This document shows positions 1 through 11,543 of a stretch of DNA of 64,000 nt, one piece after another (within the stretch, counting starts at the first letter, position 1; each line of letters starts with the position of its first letter). The notes below the pieces were generated by a model. It was given only the letters and a program-made list of their open reading frames with translations, had not been told where the DNA came from and made no database searches. Source of the stretch: Byssothecium circinans (taxonomy: Eukaryota > Ascomycota > Dothideomycetes > Pleosporales > Massarinaceae). The position numbers were made by a program, and so were the translations under genes. The DNA lies in the NCBI GenBank assembly GCA_010015675.1, contig ML977010.1, forward strand, positions 169,502 to 233,501. The letters run 5' to 3'.

Positions 1-62
1 GGGGGGGAATCGGAATCTTGTGCATACGCCAAGAATTCCTCGAATTCTGCATACGCTAATAG

Positions 63-93
63 GACAAAAGTATCCGGACCATCCAAATTGAGC
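63..93. repeat. Left terminal inverted repeat of the Tc1-like element
   Basis: It begins GACAAAAGTATCCGG and ends AAATTGAGC. It pairs with 1404-1434 in inverse orientation with one mismatch in 31. Confidence 0.9.
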
Positions 94-191
94 GAAACCA
101 CCAACCACAGAAAATACCCACCACGATCAGTTTTGTATGGGTAATCGCTCACAATGGTGATCAGGGAGGGTCGAAATAGTGTTGTATTAAT

Positions 192-1328
192 TCAGTACTT
201 TGTTTGCCAGCCTCTAGCCTGGATAACTGCTCGAATCCTCCGTGGTACGCTCTCAATAAGCCTGTCAATACTAGCCTGTGGTATTGCTCTCCACGCTTCT
301 TGAGCGCACTAAGTAAAATGATCTTTATCAACTCCCCTAAAGCCCTAGCCTTCAAGGTTAGGAAACAATTTAACTAGCTTCTGCTTTAGTAGCCACCAGA
401 GATGCTCGATAGGGTTGATGTCTGGTGAGTACGGCGGCCAATCAATAACCTCGATTTCATGCGCGTTAAGCTAATCGGTGGTTTCTCGCGACTTATGGAT
501 AGGAGCGTTATCCTGCATGAATAAGTAGGGCTCATACTCATCCTCCTCTTAATTAAAGAAGTCCTCCTCCTCCAGCTCATTCTAGGGTAGTAGGCCATCC
601 TCTAGTGTATTAGTGTATAAGGTAGAGGTGTAGCTACGTGAGCCTCTGACGCGTTCCATAGCAATCAACTCACTCCTTCCCCCTAGCCAAATAGCTGCCC
701 AAAACATCTGGCGTAGTACTGATTGCCTAGCCTTAGGCTCAATCATCTCCTTATACCACTTCTGCTGAGGTGTACAAAATACCCATACGCGTTTCTTACC
801 GCGTCCTCTCTCTACTAAGCACTCGTTGGAAAACTTGACGCGTGCCCAGCTTGTAGAGCAGTTGAGACGCGCCCACCGAAGGCGGCTACGGGCGTCTAAT
901 GGAGAAAGCGCTGGCCGTAGTTTCGCGGCCTACTTCTTTATACCATGCCTTTTTAGTAGGCGAGAGAGCGTTCTAGAGGAAACGTTAGGCATACTAATAG
1001 CCTCTGCTTTCAGCTTTGCGTACTCTATACGCGGATACTGGCGAACGATCCGCAGTAGGCGACGCTCATCCCGAGCACCTATTTTCTTTGGAGCTCCTTT
1101 ACGCGGTAATGAGGTTATTTTCCCATGCTCATTCCATCTCTTTATAGTGTCGTAGTAGGTTGATTTGCTGACGCGAAACGTATCCTAGATTACCTTGGGT
1201 TTGACGCGGTTCTCAACCGCGCTGAGTATAGCCGCGCGTAGGTGTGGGCTCAGCTCTTTCTTAGGTAGGCGCGCACGCGATATATCGCCTAAAAAGGACC
1301 GGCGGAGGGTAGTATGAGGCGGCGCCAT
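192..1328 (-). pseudogene. Tc1/mariner transposase relic (DD34E)
   Basis: The frame runs 379 codons from the ATG at 1328 to a TGA at 192 with no net frameshift, but several stops interrupt it. Examples are TAG at 1187-1185, TAG after a GIKK motif near 925, and TAG and TAA near 550-590. In-frame landmarks are a helix-turn-helix N-terminus, SNEC at codon 168 where the family has SDE, QDNAPIH with Asp273, and PDINPIEHLWW with Glu308. The 34 residues between Asp273 and Glu308 match the DD34E spacing of Tc1 transposases. The first catalytic Asp is Asn (AAC). Most stops are explained by CAG/CAA to TAG/TAA or TGG to TAG, the C-to-T/G-to-A changes typical of RIP. The protein would have cut and pasted the element; it cannot now. 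Confidence 0.88.
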
Positions 1329-1403
1329 CAATTTGACGTAAAAAACGCGTAAATCGAGTAAGGATTGGTGGTGGTAGGTGGTGTTGAAGTTTGGGTACGA
1401 TTT

Positions 1404-1434
1404 GCTCAATTTAGATGGTCCGGATACTTTTGTC
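1404..1434. repeat. Right terminal inverted repeat of the Tc1-like element
   Basis: This is the reverse complement of 63-93 with one C/T difference, itself compatible with a RIP-type transition. Confidence 0.9.
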
Positions 1435-3029
1435 TTGGCACTGTATGCTGTAGTGAAGGAAGGAAGGAAGGAAGTGGAGGTGCGGGGATAGAACTCCCTG
1501 GGAAGTTTTCGACACGGTCGCGAACATAGAGGATTGGTGAAGGGATTTTTACTCCGTCTTTTTCTTTTTCTTTTCTTTCTTTGCCTCCTGAACAGCGGTG
1601 AGGAATACACACAGTGTCTGTTTTCCAACCCGCATGGCGTGAACGCTAGCGATATTTTCGGTCGTGTTTGTGTTTGTGTGTGTGTTTTGTAGTATTGGAG
1701 AAGACGGGGAACACTGGAACTCATTCTTCATTCTTGTGTAGACCTTTTTTTTTCGGTGATGGAACTTTAGTATTCTTCCCTCTCTTTGGGCAGTTTAGGA
1801 TTGTGAAGGGGGAAGGGAGGGAGGGAGAGGAGGTAGTCCTCATGGACAATGTCCAGCATGCTCTCTCTCTCTCTCTCCCTCTCTCTCTCTCTCTTTTTTG
1901 GGGGCAGAGGTGCTTGGGAATGCCTATTTCAGTCATCGCGCAGAGGGCTTGGTTTCGTGTAACACGTATAGTATTTCGCAAAAAGCAGATTCCCATACGT
2001 AACCCGCATACGCCTTTTTGTCGGTCGGAAGTGAATGCTATATTTGCTACGCTGACAGCGTTTTTGTAGAGAAGAGGGGAGGAAGGAGAGCGGCAGCACG
2101 GACATGAAATCGATCTCAGTTGATTTTAGTTGTGTTGGCAGAGAGAGGTGGGGAGGGAAAGGGATCCAGACATTGTTTCCTGCTGTAATTGCTTCAGGGA
2201 AGGAAAGGTCTCATATTTTCACGGGAAGGGATTTTGTTGTTTGGCCTGAAAGGCAGAGAGGCGGGAAGCGAGCGGCGGGGGAACATGGACCACTGGTAGA
2301 AATGCCCTTTGTGGGGAGGGGAAGGAGGGAGGGAAACATGAAGGGACTGTAGTATGTTTTTATTCTCTTGGCTGTATCGGTAGGAGAGATGTAGAAGGGC
2401 AGCTCCAAACATATTATGATGCTCTTTCAGCTTTGGAAGAGACGGATCCCATCGGTCGATCGGAAAGCGGGTTTTCGTTGTTCGGAGGTAAAGTATGTGT
2501 AAATTTAGAAAACTGGGGTTTCGCCATGTATCCCATGATGAAAGATCTTTGCTGAGAAATGGAGGGATGGAGGGAAGAAAGGGGAGACGAGGTAACATCG
2601 AGTTAAGCGGAGGTACTTTTTCGGCCGTGGCTGTGTTGGGAGTGGAGAGCGAGAGGAGAAGCATCAATCATTCTTCTATGTAGCTATAGCTTTGGAAGAG
2701 ACGAATCTCATCAAGATCAGGATGCAACATAGAGAAGGCTACCTGCAGCTACATGTAGCTTAATACAGTAGACACGTGATCTGACTTGTCCCTACCGATG
2801 ATGAGTGGTTTGGATATTGCTGACCGAGTAGTGTAACCGAACAACAGACACATGGGTTGGTAGCATCGGATTAGGCGAGATATGAACACCTAAGAGGCAC
2901 AGCTTATCGACACTGCTTTAAGGTATTGCGGGCCAGATCCTCCATCCTAGTCCTGTTCTCAACGTTCCCCTTCCTTCTCTTAGCACGCTACTCTGGCCAC
3001 CGACTCGAACCGTCAACCCGCCCATCATC
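1435..3029. other. Intergenic, no supportable gene
   Basis: No conserved product is seen in any frame. The stretch holds a GGAA tract (about 1455-1474), a CT microsatellite (1861-1894) and a short imperfect direct repeat containing CTTTGGAAGAGACG near 2431 and 2690. The right end is the promoter side of the gene starting at 3030. Confidence 0.6.
1861..1894. repeat. (CT)n microsatellite
   Basis: A near-perfect CT dinucleotide run of about 34 bp with one CCC interruption. Confidence 0.9.
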
Positions 3030-4039
3030 ATGGATTTCGTCGACGTCGCCATTATTGGTGGCGGACCTGCAGGACTGACTGCGGCCAACACACTTGCTCG
3101 CCAACTTCACACCGCCGTCGTCTACGATAACAGCTCCTATCGCAATTCCGGAGTAAACCATATGCACATGGTTCTGACCTGGGACCATAAAAGCCCGGAG
3201 GAATACCGCAGCGCAGCCAGGAAGAACATCCTCGAGAACTATTCAACCATCCAGTTCGCCCATGTCTCGGTCGTCAAAATCGATAAGAAATCCGACTCTC
3301 ATTTCGAGGTACAAGATAGCAATGGCGAGTTGAAGAAGTTCCGCAAGGTCATTCTCGCTGTCGGTTCCGCCGACAAATACCCAAACGTCGAAGGCTACGA
3401 TAAGCTTTGGAAGAAACGGATGTAAGAAGATTAGATCAGCTCTTGAAACGGGATTAGCTGACACCATTTTCTAAAAGCTTCCATTGTCTCTTCTGCCATG
3501 GCTACGAAGACCGAGGTGCTGCGTCTTCAGGCGTCCTCGCAGTTCCACCCGTGACCGGTGCTCTCGCTGCTCACATGTCCCAGAATGCTGCGCAGCTTAC
3601 TGAGAAAGTCACTTTATACACCAATGGTGATGATGCTATTGCATCGGAGCTAAAGCCCATGGTCAGCACCTTGACTCAGTCCAAATTCAGCATCGAGACA
3701 CGCAAGATCAAGCAACTCTGCGGAGGCGACTCAGGCGACTCCGTCACTGTCGAGTTCCAGGATGGAACTAGCAAGGTCGAAAAGTTCTTGGTGCACAACC
3801 CACAAACTACCGCCCAAGGTCCCTTCGTGACCCAGCTTGGACTTGCCACTACGCCGCTAGGTGATATACAAGCCGACGGACCCTTCTACCAGACCAGTGT
3901 GCCTGGCGTTTACGCGGTTGGTGATTGTAGCACCCCTTACAAGGTGACTCCGAGCTCCATCACTAGCGGCTGTAATGCTGCTGTCGCAGCCAGCGCCGAG
4001 ATTCAGGCCGTCAAGTACACCCAATCACCGGCATCTTGA
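3030..4039 (+). CDS. FAD-dependent thioredoxin-reductase-like oxidoreductase
   Basis: Two exons, 3030-3421 and 3478-4039, with a 56-nt intron (donor GTAAGA, branch GCTGAC, acceptor AAAG), give 317 residues. The N-terminus carries the FAD-binding motif GGGPAG (about residues 10-15). Residues 134-137 form a CLFC redox pair followed by HGYE, as in thioredoxin reductases and the GliT/HlyT-type dithiol oxidases of fungi. The C-terminal GVYAVGDC motif is the second flavin contact. The central NADPH motif is weak, so whether it uses NADPH or oxygen is open. Without splicing the frame stops at 3425, which would remove the CXXC. There is no signal peptide, so it is probably cytosolic. No PKS or NRPS lies beside it. 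General redox enzyme is as likely as a metabolite-tailoring role. Confidence 0.9.
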
Positions 4040-4603
4040 TAGGTGATGGGATGGTTGAATGCACGGCATGGCTCGAAATGCTCTGGACCTTTCTTTTAGA
4101 GCCCACAAACGCCCCACATGAATCTCCTACTGCTTTGCTTTTAGGGAACGCAGGTGGCATGTATCTTGTCGAATTCCATTTTAGTTCACGAAATGCGCAG
4201 CGGAGGGGTGGAGAAGAAGTTGTCGGAACGTGAGAGAGTGGAATATCTGTACCCCAGGTTTTTTTTTTTTTTTTGACATCCGGTACGCGGACTCGGCATC
4301 CATGGATCATTAGGCTATGTTAGTCAAACCATCGACACAAATTAGGGAGTGAGATATATTTTGAGATATATGTCAACCGATCGTCGAAGATCCCGATTAA
4401 CAATAGTTATTTATATATTGCCGTTAATTCATTTTCAAGGACTACAAAGTACGCCTGCACCGTGCCCCTGTACGCTTCGCCGAACCCGCCATACAAAGCC
4501 CAAATCGATCGAAAGAAAGAAAAAAGAGGAACACAGCGCCCACAGTTTTTAAACCCCTCATTCTTACAAATTCTCCTTTCCATATCTATCCTCACATCTA
4601 TTC
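4040..4603. other. Convergent intergenic region
   Basis: Lies between the 3' ends of the flavoprotein gene and the homeobox factor. It holds a poly-T run near 4260-4274 and AT-rich sequence; no gene is seen. Confidence 0.6.
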
Positions 4604-7600
4604 TCACGATCCTAGCCCCTCCATCCCCATATCAAGATCCATATCCATATCAAACGCCAACTCGGAATCATCCCACGCTGCACCCATCGTATCCATCGTC
4701 TCAAACCCAGAACCCGCAGAAATACCCGAAACCACAGCCGCGGTGGAAGCATTCAAGTCGAAATCCGTTGCCATCTGATCCCAGTCGGTGAATCCGAAAT
4801 CGTCCATGGTCGGTTCGCCGAGAGCGTTACAGGACGTTTCCGTGATGGGCGTCATGAAGGGGTTGATGCGTTTCGAAGCAGAACCAGAGCCAGATCCCGA
4901 GGCAGGAGAAAGCGTGGATCGCGCACATGTGCCTTCGGTAGTCGCGAGGCCGAACTCGCCGTTCTCGCCGATACAGAGACCTCCTGCGCCGTTGGGGCAA
5001 TCGAATTCGCCGATCGGTGCGTTGAGAGCATCGAGCTGGGCGAATGTACCAGGAGGCAGGGACAAAGGCGCGGACGAAGTGGTGGGCGGGACGACCCATG
5101 CACCAGCTTGCGACATGTTGAGCGTACCCGAAAGTGAGCATTCGTACGCCAGCTGACGGGCTTCATTACTACCGTGTACCATGTCAATGCCGCAGCTAGG
5201 GAAGTTGCTGAGGTCGAAACTCGGGTCAAGCTCAGCGTCTGGTCGTAATCCCAGATCTTCCAAGGCCTCGTGCTGCGCAGAGACGAAGGTTGGCGCGTGT
5301 TTGATGCCGTGAGCTTGCTTGAACAGGTTTAGCCATTCCGGGTTATCGGCTGCAGTTTGGTGCCATGGATCATCTTCGTCGTAGATGATTCGACGAGCTT
5401 CACTTTGAAGCATAGCGTCAGTAATGGCGTTGGGTCCATTAACCTCAATACATTGGCGAGCGAAGCGGCCGAGGCGGAGAGTTAGGATCTCCCAGCACGT
5501 GGCTCGCGGATTTTGGGGATCGGGGCATGAGTCGTTCCGGCTTTGGGGCGTCGTGCGACACGTTGTTGCGGTGCTCGTGGTGCTCGTGGAGCTGCTGGCG
5601 TGAGGTGCTGTAAGGCCAAGCTTGCAGCCCTCGATCACAAACGCTGGGCTGCGGGAACCGTCATTTGGTATGAGGTATTCCATGTCGTCTTTTCGTAGAT
5701 ATAGAGTTGGATGCTTCATCGACGAGGAGTTGGTGGCGGAGAACGGGAAGGGTGATTTACTTTCGTTGGCGATCAAATACGGTCTGTCGCAGAAAGTGTT
5801 AGCCCAGTTTATGCGAAATGATGTACCATTGCCCGGTCTTGCTTCATGCACAAGGCCGTTTAGCAGACACTGTCAAACAGCAGGAATGTGGATACGTACG
5901 GCATCGCGTTGGTGACATGTGCGGCAACTTCCGCGTCAAGGCCTCTACATCCTTTCCAGTTCTTCATCGATGCGCCGGCGCGAAACTCTTTTGCGAGATG
6001 GTCCACGCGATCTTGCCATCTGTTAAAGCTCATGGCGCAGAAGCCACAGCGGGACTTAATTTCTTGGGTTTCCGCCTTCCATGTGTCCATGCTGGGTATC
6101 ATCTTGCAGTCGTGCCTGGATAGTATGTTAGTACGCAATGCAATGATTCAAGGAGACTAGAGACTTACATCAACCGCAAATGTTGCCTGAGATGATCCTT
6201 CCGATAGAACGTCCGTGCTTCCATACCCTTTTCTTCGCATGCTCGGTGGTTGTGGGTTTCTAGGTGTTCCTTCGTAGGGTCAATTTCATCGCAAAAGACG
6301 CACTTGCGCTGTCCAGATGCTGTGCAGGCGATGACCTCTCCCAGAGGGGCACATATCCACTTCTCTAGAGAAAGATGGAGTGACTTCTCATGACGAGACC
6401 AGTCATACTTGAATTTGAAACGGTCGGTGCAGAACGTGCATTGGAATAAACGCGCTCCTTCGTCCTGGTCGAGCTTGTTGGATGTGCGGGTCGGCATCCT
6501 CCGTCGTCGGCGGCGCTCCTTCGACTTCAAACTGCTGAATGAGCCCAAAGAGTGCCGCGAGCTGTGCGAGTGGGCAGAGTTGCGTGAACCGAAGGACCCA
6601 GAAGAGATAGCGGTGAGTCCAGTCTCCAAAGAGGCCGTAGACGGTGCTCGGAAGACGGAGAAGCTGCCAGTACTATCGTTGGATGGTTCCTTGTTGTAGC
6701 TCAACGATGAGCTAGCGGACTTGGGGAAATTGAAGTGTTCAACGTTGTCCACGATAGCTTGCATGGGAGCCGGTTCGTTTTCGGGGGGAGAGTGCTTCCA
6801 TCGCTCCATGGGATCTGTCGCGAGTTAACCCATACATTCCTGCTGCTGAAGTGGCGAGTGAGTGGCCAGGGATGGTCGCCCTTGACTCCCAACTTCCATT
6901 CGAAATTTGAAGAAACGCCCTCCACGTGAGGGCGTGATGGTTTTGTCGGAGTCAGAAGAAGAATACGTACTGAGGTCGTCCCATGTTCTTCCAGGAGGAA
7001 TGTTGATAGCTGCGGTGGAAGGTCTGATACTAGGCGATGCGCTTCGCTTCGGTCGGGCTTTTTGCCTTCGCCGAGTGTTCGCCATCCAAGTAGATATCTG
7101 GTTAATGCTGAGACCAGTTTGCTCTTTGAGCATCTCCTTCTCTTCTTCGGTGGGATACGGGCGGTCGATATGCTCAATCAGCCAATCTTTCAGGATCTTG
7201 ACCGCAGCACGTGGGAACCTTTGAACGGCGAAGAGTCAGCAAAGCTTCTTCAGAGGATATGAGCTCGGTGGTAGAGATGCATTCTACCAAGGTGAATTCA
7301 GTCAAGATAGTGTATGTGGCCACGTACCGTGCAGCGGCAGCACCTTTCTTTGGCCCCCTATCCTCGGTACCTTCATCCTCGATAGGCCCGGTAAATCCGA
7401 GAGAGCGTAAAGGCTTCTTGCCGGTAGGACCACCGAAAAGTCGTTCACTGTTTTCCGCTACCATGTCTAATGTATCTAGTGACGTCTTGCTTTTCTGCAC
7501 GACCATCACATTAGCCGAGCTGTTGAAGCTGCAAGGCCTGAACAGAGCGTTGCATGGTGAGCAACCCTCGGCCTTGCCATCCTTGCTATTGTAGATGAAG

Positions 7601-8040
7601 CAATCCAATGACCTTGAGCGGCAATATTCGCATGGATGTGCAGGCTTTTGATAATGTGGAAGCCAGCTGGAGAAGTCGGTGTTGAACTCCTGCGCAGGAG
7701 CCTCGTTTTGAAGATCCGCGACACCTACATCTTGGTTGAAGGCGTGGCAGAGACATCTGGAATTGATCAGCAACTTTGAAGATTGACCAGTTTTTTGTAA
7801 CTAGATAACGAACGAAGTCTTGTGACGTAAGGCCGAGCAATTTGGTTCGACGGCTGTGTGTTCTTAAGACTGAGTCACTCACCCGTCGTCTCCGGCTTGC
7901 CCATGAGCAGGGCAGCCCACGCGATGCTTGTCAATGCAGGAAGCAGGTCGGCTTGTTTCCGTCGATGTTTCATCAGGCGCGGAGGCGTGGCCAAAATCGA
8001 AGAGCTGGTCCATATCGGATGTGACATTTGGTGCGGCCAT
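4604..8040 (-). CDS. Homeobox and C2H2 zinc-finger transcription factor
   Basis: Six exons on the minus strand: 8040-7883, 7756-7328, 7218-6971, 6814-6169, 6115-5900 and 5783-4604. They use GTGAGT, GTACGT and GTAAGT donors, keep frame throughout and give 958 residues. Residues 95-128 form a CX2CX6CX12CX2CX6C cluster resembling a Zn2Cys6 knot. Residues 197-254 are a TALE/KN-type homeodomain with the recognition-helix motif WMANTRRRQ. Near residues 410-440 is a C2H2 finger (FQCTFC ... HEKSLH), followed by two more Cys/His-rich segments (KCVFCDE and CGFCAMSF). The rest is Ser/Thr-rich and probably disordered. This combination matches the fungal homeobox-plus-C2H2 regulator family. It is a nuclear DNA-binding protein; targets are unknown. 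Exon 1 was added because its splice restores frame and gives the ATG at 8040. Confidence 0.88.
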
Positions 8041-9182
8041 ATTGGTCAGGCGTCGACCAAGCCGCCGATCACGGTAGATTGTGAAGTCGTTGACAACGCG
8101 CCCTGCGTAAAATTCACAATTGACGAAAAGGCGTGAATCGAGTGATATGTAAGAAACTTGGAGATGAAAAGCATTCGCGGGCTCGCTGAGTTAACAAAAG
8201 AGTGCAGCCTTGGAGCGTGGAAGAGTCAACAAGGGCACTAGACTCACCTGGGACGGGATGTCGAACTGAAGGGCGCGCGTGGGGTCCGTGCGTTAATGGC
8301 TCGTCTTTCGCTTTTCCGATCGGACGCTGGTAAACTTGACCGAAGCTCTTTTCTTTCACGCTGAGTCAAAAGCCTAGTGCACTCAGGTCGACGAGGGAGA
8401 ACTCTCGATTGTCAAGCTGCGTGGTGCAACTGAGTGTATTTTGGAGACTCAGTCTTCGAACGCGAATGCTCAGTGGAAAAGTTTGGATCTATGACCAGGC
8501 TGACAGCTTCTATCTCCTTGTGAGTATTTCGCCTTGCCCACGAGATATGAAGAATCGCTGTAAAGCTTGAATTTTTTTTTTTTTTACCCCACATCCATCT
8601 ACTCCCAAAGCCACCTAACCCGTCTACGCATCGGCTGACAAACTCCTCCACATGAACACCCGCTAGATACCAGCTTTCTTCCGATTCGTTCTTGCCAAGC
8701 GTTGACACCGACTTTTCAAAAATACGGTTGGCTGGACTAGGAAGGATTACGTCCCCGCTATCGAGACATACGTAAAGAGTAGGTTGAGGCGAAATGCTGA
8801 TGGTGGTCAGCCAATGTAGGTAGTTGTAATTTGACGCCGAATATCGGACAGAAAGCTCGTAGATGGCAGAAGAACGATGTTCTCTAAAGTTTAAATACAG
8901 TTGAGTCGAAGTGTTGCATATATAGCACAGTCCTTGGACGCAAGTGAACGCTACTCCCAAAGAAGTTAGTCCCACTTCATCGACGGTGTCCCGTTGATGT
9001 CCCGCCATTGTCCCGCCATTGTCCAGTTACTGTCCGGCTAATGTCCGGGCTTCATCGACAGCCTCATCGCCGGCTCCGTCGCCAGCTTTCGACAACAAAT
9101 TCTTCTACAAGAATCTACCAAACGCACACAATCCAAAAGACTGCCTACCAACCCCATTTTTCAAGACACATTAGTTCTCACC
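8041..9182. other. Divergent intergenic region with tandem repeat
   Basis: Promoter space between the homeobox factor (minus) and SNU23 (plus). It holds a T run near 8572-8584 and a six-copy 11-bp tandem repeat at 8987-9052. No conserved frame is seen. Confidence 0.6.
8987..9052. repeat. Six-copy 11-bp degenerate tandem repeat
   Basis: Six consecutive 11-bp units each begin TGTCC (for example TGTCCCGCCAT twice, then TGTCCAGTTAC, TGTCCGGCTAA). Phase is kept across all units. It lies 130-196 bp upstream of the SNU23 start codon, so it may sit in the promoter or 5' leader. Confidence 0.85.
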
Positions 9183-9758
9183 ATGGCGGACAAGAAAGGC
9201 GGCGGTGACACCGTCCGCAAAACCTACGACCGCGCCGAATACGCCGAGCGCGCAAAGAAGCGCGCAGCAGAAGAACGCGAAGAAGGCAAAGCACGCTATG
9301 AAGCGCGCATGGCTGGCGAAAAGTACCGCAAACGCGCCTCGACACCCGAAGACATCAAGCTCGCCTCCGCACGCACGACGCGAATCGCCGTCCCCAAAGC
9401 CGGCACCGTACAACTCGTGAAACCCGGCGGTGTGGGAAAGAAATCAGGCGTTGGCATAACTTGCGAACTCTGTGGATTGAGCTATTCGAATAATCATGAG
9501 TATCTGGATCATGTACAGAGCGCGCAGCATATGAGGGCAGCGGGGATTAGCTTCGATGTGGAGAGGGCGACCGTAGAGCAGGTCAGGGAGAGGCTGAGGT
9601 GGTTGAGTCGGAAGAGGAGGGAGGAGGAACGGGGTGAGGAGATGGATTTGGATACCAGGCTTGACAAGAGGAAGGAAGAGGATGAGCGTGAGAGAGAGGA
9701 AAAGCGGAGGAAAAGGAATGAGAAGAGGAGGTCGAAGAAACAACAGGATGACTGGTGA
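9183..9758 (+). CDS. SNU23: U4/U6.U5 tri-snRNP protein Snu23 (ZMAT2 family)
   Basis: A single exon of 191 residues. A U1-type matrin zinc finger, CX2CX12HX5H, uses Cys94, Cys97, His110 and His116. It is followed by the family block GISFDVERATVEQVRERL and a charged Lys/Arg/Glu C-terminal tail. The N-terminal YDRAEYAERAKKR block also matches Snu23/ZMAT2. Family members join the spliceosomal tri-snRNP and act when the precatalytic B complex is activated, in the nucleus. Length matches the family (about 190-200). The ATG at 9183 sits in a good context (CACCATGG). Confidence 0.93.
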   Translation: MADKKGGGDTVRKTYDRAEYAERAKKRAAEEREEGKARYEARMAGEKYRKRASTPEDIKLASARTTRIAVPKAGTVQLVKPGGVGKKSGVGITCELCGLSYSNNHEYLDHVQSAQHMRAAGISFDVERATVEQVRERLRWLSRKRREEERGEEMDLDTRLDKRKEEDEREREEKRRKRNEKRRSKKQQDDW

Positions 9759-10395
9759 GCTGATATTATGCGACTGAAGCTCTCTTGAACGTCTTCCGCC
9801 TCATCATGATATCGGCGTCCATGACAGCCTCCTCGGGCCAACGAAACTCCCGAGACTCGTTCAGATTATCAAGCATAATCTCACAATCGCTTTTCCGACT
9901 TCATATGAGACGAACACGGCATGTACCCACATCTAGAGGAAGGCTCAATATGCGTAGTGGACGAAACACGGAGGAAGCATTTACTAGCGTTCGGCACGGA
10001 AATACCCCAAATTCAAGTGGACCTGGATAACTTTCAAGCAAAAATTGACATCACATGCCTCGTATTCCTCACTTGGAATCACCTTATTCCTACTTCGTCG
10101 TGATGTTCGTATCAAATTCGTCTAGCTAAAGACAGCGCGGGGAAACCAGGGCTCCGTCAAGCACATGGACATATACCCCGTTGACGCCATACCTTGTATT
10201 TATAAGCATACACCGCCTTAATCCTTCCTCATATAGTCTGCTGTAAGCTTGAATCATATAAAGCTGATATTATCATCGAAACTGAATTGTGTTGTCTAAA
10301 TCTTCCTCACAGTTTATCTTCGCCAGGTACTACTTAGTCAGTTCTAAGTCTCCGCCCGCCTCTACTGACTCGCGTCGGCCCGAAACGACGTCAAC
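9759..10395. other. Intergenic, no supportable gene
   Basis: Short frames exist on the plus strand near 9785-10100, but none shows a recognisable domain or splice continuity. Confidence 0.55.
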
Positions 10396-11177
10396 ATGGC
10401 CGAGACACCAAAGATCACTCTATACACCAACCATGGTTGTCCATGGGCGCATCGTGCGCACATCACAATCAAGGAGCTCGGTCTCCCGTATGAAGAAGTC
10501 ATCATCGATTTGAAGAAGCCTCGGGAACCGTGGTACTTGGAAATCAACCCGGTACGTCTCCTTTTCATTCTCTCCCGCCCATGCCGTCCTCCCTCCTTCC
10601 GGCATAAACATCCTCTGATTTTCCCCAGCGTGGCCTCGTCCCTTCCATAAACTACAATGGCGAAATCATCACGGAATCTGCCGTCGTATCGCAATTCCTC
10701 GCCGACGCGCATCCCTCACACCTCATCCCACCCACCGGGAACGCCAAAGATGCCCTCACCCGCGCACGCATCCAGTTCTTCGTCGACACCTGGTTTACCA
10801 AGGCCGGAAGCTACTGGTACAAGATCCCTACACAGGACACCGAGGAGCAGAAAGAGGACTTGGTGAAGGAATTCGTGAGCATTGTGGCGAAGGAGATTGA
10901 GCCGTTGTTGAAGGATGCGAAGCCTTTCTTCGGTGGAAGCAGCAAGCTCACGCTGGCTGAGGCTTTGACTGCACCGTTTATCTTGAGGATTTACGAGTAC
11001 TCGAAGCATGGTATTCTGCCTAAGTCGGCGACTGGGGGGCTGAATGCGCTGCCGAATTTTGCGAGGTGGGCTGCTGAAGTTATTAAGCATGATAGCGTTA
11101 CGTATGTGTGGGATGCGGAGACGTTCATCCCTGTGACGAAGGAGAGGTTTGCTAAATTGAAGGCAGAGGGCAAGTAA
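10396..11177 (+). CDS. Glutathione S-transferase, omega-like
   Basis: Two exons, 10396-10551 and 10629-11177, joined in phase 0 across a 77-nt intron (GTACGT ... CCCCAG), give 234 residues. The N-terminal thioredoxin fold reads ITLYTNHGCPWAHR with Cys15 in a CPWA motif, the position of the catalytic Cys in omega-class transferases. A VPSINYNGEIITESAVV segment supplies the usual cis-Pro and the Glu-Ser glutathione contact. An all-helical C-terminal domain ends near FAKLKAEGK. Likely cytosolic, in thiol transfer, dehydroascorbate reduction or detoxification. Substrate cannot be read from sequence. The neighbours are unrelated housekeeping or regulatory genes. Confidence 0.92.
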
Positions 11178-11543
11178 GCGCAGAGAAGGGCTGAAGGGTA
11201 TGTCGAGCACCAGAGATGAAATGATAACGCAGAGTTTTTGGAGGTCGTGTTTCCCAATTCATTATTGACCCGACGCAATTGTGGCCCACTGGTATTTCGG
11301 ACTCACAAACATACAGCGAAGCTCCTAAAACGCCCGCACCTGCCCACCAGCCCAACGCCCGCCATCACAGTGACTTAGGAAAAATGACCCCTCACTTGAA
11401 AGGTTTTCGATATCCCGACATGCAAAGCACGCTGAAAGACAGACGCGTCGCGCACTGCTCACTAAGTGCGAGACGAAAAAACAAACAAGTCCCACTGATG
11501 CAATCTAATGCCACCCTTCTCATTTCTCTCCCCCACAGTCACG
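11178..11543. other. Convergent intergenic region
   Basis: 3' flanks of the glutathione transferase and of XBP1. No feature is seen. Confidence 0.6.

Larger units (their letters stand above)
63..1434 (-). mobile_element. Tc1/mariner-type DNA transposon, inactivated
   Basis: A 1.37-kb element is bounded by 31-bp terminal inverted repeats that differ at one position (C versus T). It encloses one degenerate transposase reading frame on the minus strand. Length, inverted repeats and the DD34E layout of the enclosed frame identify a Tc1-like element of the fungal type. The expected TA target duplication is not clear at either end, so the exact termini are uncertain by a few bases. Several in-frame stops and a replaced catalytic residue show that this copy is dead. 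Confidence 0.9.

Noticed and set aside
1185..1724. 179-codon minus-strand frame
   Set aside because: Its 3' part is the transposase N-terminus of the Tc1 relic. The upstream part is flanking DNA that happens to be open.
9785..10103. Two overlapping plus-strand frames of 60-81 codons
   Set aside because: No domain, no splice signals that join them, no conservation clue.
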